DNA of 5,815 nucleotides. Source: Myxococcales bacterium (GTDB taxonomy: Bacteria > Myxococcota > Bradymonadia > UBA7976 > UBA1532). The notes below the pieces were generated by a model. That model saw only the letters and a list, made by a program, of their open reading frames with translations, ran no database searches and was not told the origin of the DNA. The DNA is taken from assembly GCA_020430675.1 (NCBI GenBank), contig JAGQJJ010000294.1, positions 1 to 5,815 of the forward strand, written 5' to 3'. The stretch's first letter is position 1. Each line of letters begins with the position of its first letter. Below are positions 1 through 4,835 of the stretch, piece by piece. Position numbers and translations under genes: made by a program.

Positions 1-511
1 TCACCGAGCGCGCGTGCAGCTCGGCCTCGTGCAGCAGTCGCAGCATCGCTTCGTCGCAGGTGACGATGGCGGCAAAAGCCGCGGGCTGATCGAGCGCGCC
101 TTCGACCATCGCCCGGCGCCGCACTTCGAGCAGGTCGACCATCTGCCGGTGGGCCAGCGCGCGTTCGAGCGCGTCGACGAGCTGCGCCGGCTGCAGCGGC
201 TTGACCAGGTAGTCGAAGGCGCCGAGCCGCGTCGCGCGCATCACCGCGTCGACGGTATCGAGCGCGGTCACCATGATGCAGGTCGTCGCCGGTGAGCGCT
301 CCAGCACCCGCTCGAGCAACTCCAGCCCGCTCATGCCGGGCATGTTGATGTCGAGGAACGCAACGTCAAACGCCTGCTGCTCAAAGCGCCCCAACGCGGC
401 GTGCGGGTCGTCTTCAAGGGTGACCCGCTCATGGCCGGCCATGCGCAGCTTGCGTCGCACGCTGTCGAGGAAGGTGACCTCGTCGTCGACGATCAGGATC
501 GAAGCGCTCAT
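1..511 (-). CDS. Response regulator, probably NtrC-type sigma-54 activator (C-terminus outside window)
   Basis: The 170 visible residues hold a complete CheY-like receiver domain (about 1-120). The acidic pair is D9/D10, the likely phosphoacceptor is D54 in the stretch FLDINMPGMSG, followed by the switch T82 and the conserved K104-P105. After a coiled linker, residues about 147-170 (FAAIV...MLRLLHEAELHARS) resemble the lead-in to an NtrC-family AAA+ domain, just before where the Walker A motif would lie. The AAA+ and DNA-binding parts are beyond the left edge, so the output type is an inference. The ATG start overlaps the kinase stop by one base (TGATG), and a strong GAGGAGG (522-516) lies 4 nt upstream inside the last kinase codons, which indicates translational coupling. 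The likely partner is the kinase just upstream, which would phosphorylate D54. An alternative is another receiver-output fusion, but the linker fits NtrC best. Confidence 0.85.
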   Translation of the reverse strand, partial: MSASILIVDDEVTFLDSVRRKLRMAGHERVTLEDDPHAALGRFEQQAFDVAFLDINMPGMSGLELLERVLERSPATTCIMVTALDTVDAVMRATRLGAFDYLVKPLQPAQLVDALERALAHRQMVDLLEVRRRAMVEGALDQPAAFAAIVTCDEAMLRLLHEAELHARSV

Positions 512-2427
512 CAGACCTCCTCGGCGACGGGCAGCCGCACGATGAATCGGGTCGCGTCGCCGCTGGCGAGCTCGATGCGGCCGCCATGCGCTTCGACGAT
601 GCGCAACGAGACGGCGAGACCCATGCCGATGCCGCCCTCGCGCCCCTTGGTGGTGAAAAACGGCTCAAAGATGCGTTTTTGCAGCGCCGCGGGCACACCG
701 GGCCCGTTGTCGGCCACCTCGATCAGCACCCACCCGGCCTCGCGGCGCGTGCATAGGGTCACCCTGCCATCCGCGCGTCCGGTTGCGGCCTGCGCCGCGT
801 TGAGCAGCAGGTTGACCACCACCTGTTCGATGCGGCCTTCGGCCCGCGAGACCGCCGGCAGCGCCGGGTCGAGCTGGACGACAAGCCGGGGCCCCAGCCG
901 CTCCAACTGCTTGCGCACCAGGGCTGCGGCGCGTTCGACCGCCGGGTTGAGGGGGCCGATGCCAAATGCCGCCTCTTCGTCGCCGCGCGCATAGGCCTTC
1001 AGCTCGCCCACGATGCCGGTGATGCGCTCGGCGCCGTGTTGCATATGGGCGATCAGGGTGGCGCCGTCAGCAAAGAACTCGGCGACGGTCATGCCAAAGA
1101 TGCGCAGCTCGGGGTCCGCCGCCGCGGCGGCCTCGGCGTGGGGGCGTAGCGCGTCGAGATAATCCTTCAAGATCGGCAGGTTGAAAGTGATGAAGTTGTT
1201 GGGGTTGTTGACCTCATGCGCCACACCGGCGACCAGTTGCCCCAGCGTCGCGAGCTTCTCGCTGCGCACAAGCTGGGCGCGGGCCTGCACCAGATCGCCG
1301 CGCAGGATGCGCAGCCGATCGACCAGGGCGAGCGCGAGGAAGAACACCTCAAGCGCCGAGCCAAGCTGAAATGCCGCCAGCTCAGCCACCGGCGAGGTGA
1401 TCAGCGGCAGCGGCACCGCAAACACGAAGGTCCCCAGGGTGAAACACGCCCAGCCCGCGAGATAGAAGCGCGCCCAACGGGAGCCGGCACGCCACGAAGC
1501 GACGCCCGCCGACAGGGCGACGAGCGGCAGGAGCACGCCGATGCTGGCCAGCAACAGCGTGGCCGGACGAAGCGGGGCGAGCCAGACGACGGGCAACGCG
1601 ATGAGCGCCACCACGCCATAGAGCCGCAGGCCGCGATCGGCCCGGGGCGTCAACCGGGCGGTCTCGAGGAAGCGCCGGCTGAACTGCGACCCGGCGGTGG
1701 CGACCAGCGCCAGCAAAGTCAGCTCGGGCCGGGCGAGCGCGGCGGCGGTGAGCGCCTCGGGGGACAAAAAGCGCGAGAGCAGTCCGAACCGGACCGCAAA
1801 ATAGGTCGCGGTGAGCGCGACAAACGCCACATACCAGAGGTGGGCGCGCTCGCGGTTGATGAGGAAGATCAAAAGGTTGGCGAGCAGGACGAGGGTCACC
1901 AGCCCGAAGTAGAGGCCCTGTGCAAATACAAACTGCCCTTCGAGCCGCAGGTGTCCGCGCAGGGTCGCCAGGTGAAAGAGGATGGGCGCTGCACCGAGCT
2001 GGCGAAGCCGCAAGAAGACCGGGTGGGTGCCTTGGGGCAGGTCAAGCTTCACCAGCGTCGGGCCGCCGCGCGGGTCGGGCACGAGGGACACCCGTCGCCA
2101 GGTGTCGCCTTCAGGCACGAACAACTCGGCGGGATCGGTGGGCGGACCGATGCCCAGGTACCAGTCCGATCCCGCCGTCGTCGATGGCCGCTGCACAACA
2201 AAGCGCAGCCACCAGGCGGCGCCCTTCTGGCCTTCGGTGGCCGCAAACGAAGCAAACGGCCGGGAGGCGACTTCGCCGACGTCGAGGGTGCCCTGCGAGT
2301 CGACGAGCACTTCGGTGTGCGGCAACAACGCGATGGCGTCGTCGCTGCCATCGAGCACCGCCGGCGGCGCGGCGTGGCTGGCCGAGGTCCACCCGATCAG
2401 CGCGGCGATGATGACGAAGCGCAACAC
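511..2427 (-). CDS. 7TMR-DISM hybrid-membrane sensor histidine kinase
   Basis: This 638-residue inner-membrane kinase starts with a signal peptide (1-20, ending ASHAA). A periplasmic domain (about 30-160) has the pattern of DISMED2, a carbohydrate-binding-like fold (LVDSQGTLDVGEV, WWLRFVVQ, DWYLGIG). Seven hydrophobic helices follow between about 168 and 370 (7TMR-DISM_7TM), then a short coiled coil. The H-box is GVAHEVNNPNNF with phosphoacceptor H404. The ATPase domain shows the N-box with N543 (NLLLNAAQ), G1 D573-N-G-P-G577, F-box FEPFFTTK (587-594) and G2 GGIGMGL (598-604), so it should be catalytically competent. The start is GTG: an in-frame TAA lies four codons upstream, and no other start is available between. 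The only good Shine-Dalgarno, GAGG, contains the stop of the preceding gene. It should phosphorylate the adjacent regulator; the ligand is unknown. Confidence 0.93.
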   Translation of the reverse strand: MLRFVIIAALIGWTSASHAAPPAVLDGSDDAIALLPHTEVLVDSQGTLDVGEVASRPFASFAATEGQKGAAWWLRFVVQRPSTTAGSDWYLGIGPPTDPAELFVPEGDTWRRVSLVPDPRGGPTLVKLDLPQGTHPVFLRLRQLGAAPILFHLATLRGHLRLEGQFVFAQGLYFGLVTLVLLANLLIFLINRERAHLWYVAFVALTATYFAVRFGLLSRFLSPEALTAAALARPELTLLALVATAGSQFSRRFLETARLTPRADRGLRLYGVVALIALPVVWLAPLRPATLLLASIGVLLPLVALSAGVASWRAGSRWARFYLAGWACFTLGTFVFAVPLPLITSPVAELAAFQLGSALEVFFLALALVDRLRILRGDLVQARAQLVRSEKLATLGQLVAGVAHEVNNPNNFITFNLPILKDYLDALRPHAEAAAAADPELRIFGMTVAEFFADGATLIAHMQHGAERITGIVGELKAYARGDEEAAFGIGPLNPAVERAAALVRKQLERLGPRLVVQLDPALPAVSRAEGRIEQVVVNLLLNAAQAATGRADGRVTLCTRREAGWVLIEVADNGPGVPAALQKRIFEPFFTTKGREGGIGMGLAVSLRIVEAHGGRIELASGDATRFIVRLPVAEEV

Positions 2428-2439
2428 GGCCTTGTCTTA

Positions 2440-2443
2440 CCTC
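2440..2443 (-). promoter_or_regulatory. Ribosome binding site for the kinase, overlapping the lipoprotein stop codon
   Basis: On the minus strand GAGG shares bases with the TGA stop (2444-2442) of the upstream lipoprotein gene, and sits 12 nt before the GTG start at 2427. The spacing is long for a Shine-Dalgarno. A closer AAGG (2433-2430) is only 2 nt from the start. Kinase translation is therefore probably weak and coupled to termination of the first gene. Confidence 0.45.
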
Positions 2444-3617
2444 AACGCCGCGAATGCAGGTACTGAGCGATCTTCAGCGCGGTCAGCGGGGGCACCACGC
2501 CTTCGGTGTTGGCGGTGACCACGATCAGCGCGCCGGTCTCCGCGTCGCGCAGCGCGCCGGCGCCGTAGCCGGTGATGCCGCCGGTATGGCCTTCGAGCCG
2601 CAGGCCGTCGATCGGGGTGCTCAGCATGCACAGGCCGATCTGGGTCGGCGGGAAGCCATGCAGCGTCTCAGGGGCGACCTCGGTGTCGAAGGTCATCATG
2701 GCCGTCAGGGTCGCCGGATCGCTGAACAGCTCGCCGGCAAACAGGGCCTCGGCAAAGCGCGTCAGCTCGGCGTTGGTCGTGACCACCGCGCCAGCGCCCC
2801 AACCGATCGACGGATCGAGGAAGCTCAGCGAGTCGACCCAGCCATCGGGCGTGCGCATCCAGCCGCCAACGAGGTTCCGCGCCGCCGCCTCGTCGCCCGC
2901 GTAATAGGTATGACGCAGGTCGAGCGGCTCGGCGATGCGCTCGGCGATGTTGGACGACCAGCTCATGCCGGTCTCGGCTTCGATGATGCGGGCCAGCAAC
3001 AGGAAGTTGGTGTTGCTGTACCAGGCCATCGGACCGCCCGGCGCGGCGTAGGCACCGCCTTCGATCGCGCGTTGCGTCAGGGCCTCGGGCGTCCAGGGCT
3101 GACCGCGTTCGGCTTCGCTGAGGGCGTCGAGGTAGTCGCCAAAGCCGCTCTGGTGCTTGAGCAGCATGCGCACCGTGATCACATCGGCGCCCGGCAGGTC
3201 GAACCAGGCGTCGAGGGTGTCATCGAGGGTGAGGGTGCCCTCTTCGACGAGCTGCAAGGTCATGACCGCGGTGTACAGCTTGGTGACGCTGCCGATGACC
3301 TGCTCGGTCGCGTCGACGCGATAGGGCGTGCCATCGGGGTCGGAGGCGCCGGCCGCCGCGGTGAAGACACGCCCGTCGGCCAGCTGCACGGTCAGGCCGA
3401 TGCCCAGCAAGGCGTAGTCGGTCACCTCGGACGCAGCGAGACTCTCGAGCGCCGCCTGCAACTCGGCGGTGTTGTCATCGGGCTCGGGCCCGGCATCGGG
3501 CTCGGCGCCGACGTCGATCGGATCGCCGCCGTCGAGCGGCGCCTGGCCATCGGGCGTGTCGTCGCAGGCAAACAGCAGGGTGGCGAGAAGGACGGCAGAC
3601 AATGAGCGGAACAGCAT
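2442..3617 (-). CDS. Serine beta-lactamase / penicillin-binding-protein-like lipoprotein (class C fold)
   Basis: The 391-residue product has a lipoprotein signal (MLFRSLS..., lipobox LFAC, lipidated C18) and a low-complexity Asp/Pro/Gly linker (19-50) that would tether the enzyme to a membrane. Residues about 52-390 form a PF00144 beta-lactamase-type domain with all three catalytic motifs: S110-V-T-K113 (nucleophile and general base), Y200-S-N202, and H344-T-G346. This family includes class C beta-lactamases, DD-carboxypeptidases, D-aminopeptidases and esterases, and sequence alone does not separate them, so the substrate is unknown. The start ATG has AGGAG 8 nt upstream (3630-3626). It is the first gene of the apparent operon with the kinase and regulator, which suggests a role in envelope or peptidoglycan-related sensing (inference). 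D19 at position +2 would mean inner-membrane retention by the E. coli Lol rule, but that rule is not universal. Confidence 0.93.
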   Translation of the reverse strand: MLFRSLSAVLLATLLFACDDTPDGQAPLDGGDPIDVGAEPDAGPEPDDNTAELQAALESLAASEVTDYALLGIGLTVQLADGRVFTAAAGASDPDGTPYRVDATEQVIGSVTKLYTAVMTLQLVEEGTLTLDDTLDAWFDLPGADVITVRMLLKHQSGFGDYLDALSEAERGQPWTPEALTQRAIEGGAYAAPGGPMAWYSNTNFLLLARIIEAETGMSWSSNIAERIAEPLDLRHTYYAGDEAAARNLVGGWMRTPDGWVDSLSFLDPSIGWGAGAVVTTNAELTRFAEALFAGELFSDPATLTAMMTFDTEVAPETLHGFPPTQIGLCMLSTPIDGLRLEGHTGGITGYGAGALRDAETGALIVVTANTEGVVPPLTALKIAQYLHSRR

Positions 3618-3625
3618 GGCTCGAT

Positions 3626-3630
3626 CTCCT
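3626..3630 (-). promoter_or_regulatory. Ribosome binding site of the lipoprotein gene
   Basis: AGGAG on the minus strand lies 8 nt before the ATG at 3617. It is the best Shine-Dalgarno in the left arm at normal spacing, and it fixes the start that yields an intact lipoprotein signal peptide. Confidence 0.75.
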
Positions 3631-3637
3631 GAGGTTG

Positions 3638-3653
3638 CCCCTCCGATGAGGGG
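3638..3653 (-). promoter_or_regulatory. Leader hairpin upstream of the lipoprotein gene
   Basis: A perfect 6-bp stem CCCCTC/GAGGGG closes a 4-nt loop, 7 nt upstream of the AGGAG ribosome binding site. It falls inside the predicted 5' leader of the sigma-54-like transcript. It could modulate translation, stabilise the RNA, or be a protein-binding palindrome. There is no following U-run, so it is not a typical intrinsic terminator. In GC-rich DNA a 6-bp stem may also be chance. Confidence 0.4.
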
Positions 3654-3675
3654 ACTGGGGTCGAGTCAATGCCTT

Positions 3676-3691
3676 CGCACGGGACGTGCCA
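3676..3691 (-). promoter_or_regulatory. Candidate sigma-54 (-24/-12) promoter for the sensor operon
   Basis: On the minus strand the bases TGGCACG-TCCC-GTGCG match the consensus TGGCACG-N4-TTGCW. All seven positions of the -24 element match, and the -12 element keeps TGC with the invariant GC. The GG (3690-3689) and GC (3678-3677) are separated by exactly 10 nt, as sigma-54 requires. The predicted transcription start is near 3665, giving a leader of about 48 nt before the lipoprotein ATG. The downstream operon encodes a probable NtrC-type activator, which supports the call. The same bases contain an inverted repeat GCACG-GGA-CGTGC (3677-3689), so a dimeric operator is the alternative reading. 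Confidence 0.62.
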
Positions 3692-3699
3692 ACGTGTGC

Positions 3700-3716
3700 G
3701 ATGACCTCAAGTCATC
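3700..3716. repeat. Inverted repeat GATGAC-N5-GTCATC
   Basis: Two perfect 6-bp arms flank CTCAA, immediately upstream of the sigma-54-like element for leftward transcription (about -35 to -51 from the predicted start). The size and spacing suit a dimeric regulator. It is close for a classical enhancer site and may instead be an operator for another factor. Confidence 0.4.
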
Positions 3717-3725
3717 AATTGGTAA
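3713..3725 (+). promoter_or_regulatory. IHF-like site
   Basis: CATCAATTGGTAA compares with the IHF consensus WATCAA-N4-TTR. The ATCAA core and the last two informative positions largely fit, with mismatches at the first W and one T. It sits in the AT-rich island about 50-60 nt upstream of the predicted leftward start, where IHF bends DNA at many sigma-54 promoters. The match is imperfect and the island's AT content raises chance hits. Confidence 0.3.
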
Positions 3726-3738
3726 AGATATTTTCCAA
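3719..3738. repeat. AT-rich imperfect palindrome TTGGtAAA-N4-TTTtCCAA
   Basis: The 8-bp arms pair at seven of eight positions around GATA. It is the most AT-rich stretch in an otherwise very GC-rich window, which makes selection for a protein-binding or DNA-bending role plausible. It overlaps the IHF-like site by 7 nt and could serve either divergent gene set. Confidence 0.4.
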
Positions 3739-3983
3739 CGGTGATCGCTCGGATGCCGCAGGCGCGCCCACACAATTTGAGAAACCCAGGCGGTCATTGG
3801 CAGCAGCGGCGCGGCGTGCAGCCGACCGCAACAAAATGTTCAGGTTCAGGCCCGATCAGATCTGCGCAACGCTCCGCGACCAGAGCCACCGTCGTCGCAG
3901 CCTGCCTCCTTGCGCCGTGCCGACATCGCGCCAAGCGCAAGGTCTGAGCGGCAACGAGGCGGTCGCCCGGGCGTGCGCGGCTG

Positions 3984-3995
3984 GCCAGGCCTGGC
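3984..3995. repeat. Perfect 12-bp palindrome GCCAGGCCTGGC
   Basis: A 12-bp self-complementary sequence lies about 75-85 nt upstream of the predicted rightward promoter's -35. A 10-bp palindrome CGCCCGGGCG lies nearby at 3964-3973. Either may be an operator, but such palindromes are common in GC-rich DNA. Confidence 0.25.
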
Positions 3996-4069
3996 TGGCG
4001 GTCGGCCAAATTGCGGGTCGCATGGGTGGCCCGCCGGGCGCCATGTTCGGCGCGGCCGGGGCAGGTCGG

Positions 4070-4098
4070 TGGACGCGGTCGCGGCGGGTGACTACCAT
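4070..4098 (+). promoter_or_regulatory. Possible sigma-70-type promoter for the glycosyltransferase pair
   Basis: TGGACG (4070-4075) and TACCAT (4093-4098) each match four of six consensus bases (TTGACA, TATAAT) and are separated by the optimal 17 nt. Transcription would start near 4105, leaving about 20 nt of leader with the GGAGG ribosome binding site. It is a plausible but not strong call. Confidence 0.4.
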
Positions 4099-4114
4099 GC
4101 GCCGACCTTGGCCC

Positions 4115-4119
4115 GGAGG
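4115..4119 (+). promoter_or_regulatory. Ribosome binding site deciding the GTG start of the GT2 gene
   Basis: GGAGG lies 5 nt before the GTG at 4125. No ATG in that frame precedes the conserved glycosyltransferase N-terminus at good spacing, so this site supports the GTG start. Confidence 0.75.
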
Positions 4120-4124
4120 TTTGT

Positions 4125-4835
4125 GTGAGCGCGCCGCGACCCCTGGTGGTGATTCCGACCTATAACGAGAAGGACAACCTGCCCACCCTGCTCGACGCGG
4201 TGCATGGGGCGCTGCCGTCGGCGCATGTGCTGGTCGTCGATGACAACTCGCCCGACGGCACCGGGGCGCTCGCCGATGCGCGGGCCGCGGCGGACAAGCG
4301 GGTGCACGTGCTGCATCGGCCGGGCAAGCAGGGGCTCGGGCGGGCGTATCTGGCCGGGTTCGCCTGGGCGCTGGAGCGCGATTACACGCACGTCTTCGAG
4401 ATGGACGCCGACTTCAGTCATGACCCGCGCGCGCTGCCGGTGCTGCTGGCGGCGACCGAAGAGGCGGATGTGGCGCTCGGCAGCCGGTGGGTCGAGGGCG
4501 GCGGCACGGTGGGGTGGCCGCTCAAGCGCCGCTTGATGAGCCGCGGCGGCAGCTTCTATGCCCGCACCATCCTCGGCGTCGACGTGCGCGATCTGACCGG
4601 CGGCTTCAAGTGCTTCCGCCGCGAGGTGCTGGCGGCGATCGAGCCCGATGAGGTGAAGACCGTGGGCTACGGCTTCCAGATCGAGCTGACGTGGCGCGCG
4701 CTGCAGAAGGGCTTTCGCGTGGTTGAGGTGCCCATCCGCTTTGTCGATCGCGTGGCCGGGCAGTCGAAGATGTCGGGCGCGATCTTCCGCGAGGCCCTGG
4801 TCGTGGTGTGGAAGCTGCGCCTCGGTCTGATCTGA
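4125..4835 (+). CDS. Polyprenyl-phosphate mannose synthase-like GT2 glycosyltransferase
   Basis: The 236-residue protein is a compact GT-A enzyme of family GT2 and the Dpm1/Ppm1 type. It would transfer a sugar, most likely mannose from GDP-mannose, to a polyprenyl phosphate at the cytoplasmic face. Motifs in order are PLVVIPTYNE (6-15), VVDDNSPDGT (37-46, nucleotide binding), GLGRAYLAGF (70-79), the metal-binding D94-A-D96 in FEMDADFSHD, DLTGGFKCFRR (156-166), GYGFQIEL (181-188), and the C-terminal RVAGQSKMS (209-217) typical of dolichol/polyprenyl-phosphate mannose synthases. There is no membrane segment, as in single-domain Dpm1-like enzymes. The GTG start follows GGAGG by 5 nt. The next gene, a GT39-like transferase, overlaps its end and would consume the lipid-linked product. 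Glucose or another hexose as donor cannot be excluded. Confidence 0.92.
   Translation: MSAPRPLVVIPTYNEKDNLPTLLDAVHGALPSAHVLVVDDNSPDGTGALADARAAADKRVHVLHRPGKQGLGRAYLAGFAWALERDYTHVFEMDADFSHDPRALPVLLAATEEADVALGSRWVEGGGTVGWPLKRRLMSRGGSFYARTILGVDVRDLTGGFKCFRREVLAAIEPDEVKTVGYGFQIELTWRALQKGFRVVEVPIRFVDRVAGQSKMSGAIFREALVVVWKLRLGLI

Larger units (their letters stand above)
3618..4124. other. Divergent intergenic region, 507 nt
   Basis: The region separates the leftward sensor operon from the rightward glycosyltransferase pair. The left part (3618-3740) holds the leader hairpin, sigma-54-like promoter and AT-rich island listed separately. Between about 3741 and 4069 I see no convincing gene. Open frames there (for example a plus frame from 3686, and minus frames within 3794-4098) lack recognisable domains and consistent third-position G/C bias. 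Minor elements are a tandem GTTCAG-GTTCAG (3838-3849), the 8-bp palindrome CAGATCTG (3857-3864), and a 6-bp inverted pair GCGGTC/GACCGC (3790-3795 and 3824-3829). These could lie in the upstream-activator zone of the leftward promoter, but none is compelling alone. Confidence 0.8.

Noticed and set aside
1216..2466. Long plus-strand open frame of 416 codons opposite the kinase
   Set aside because: It is antisense to a kinase with complete catalytic motifs. Its translation is Arg/Gln/Gly-rich with no domain, as expected for the shadow of a GC-rich gene.
2454..3605. Plus-strand open frame of 383 codons opposite the beta-lactamase-like gene
   Set aside because: Mirror frame of a gene with intact SxxK, YxN and HTG motifs. 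The translation has no recognisable domain.
3706..3723. SoxR-like CCTCAAG half-site
   Set aside because: The second half (CAATTGG) matches the expected CTTGAGG at only three of seven positions, and no MerR-type regulator is encoded nearby.
4031..4053. GC-rich hairpins GCCCG-C-CGGGC and GCGCC-N6-GGCGC as a possible terminator
   Set aside because: Short stems, no T-run on either strand, and not placed after the end of any gene.
3794..4098. Minus-strand small open frames in the intergenic region
   Set aside because: No ribosome binding site or recognisable motif, and Arg/Cys-rich translations.
3686..4165. Plus-strand open frame of 159 codons crossing the intergenic region
   Set aside because: No domain, weak third-position bias, and it runs 41 nt into the GT2 gene. 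It also overlaps the leftward promoter elements.
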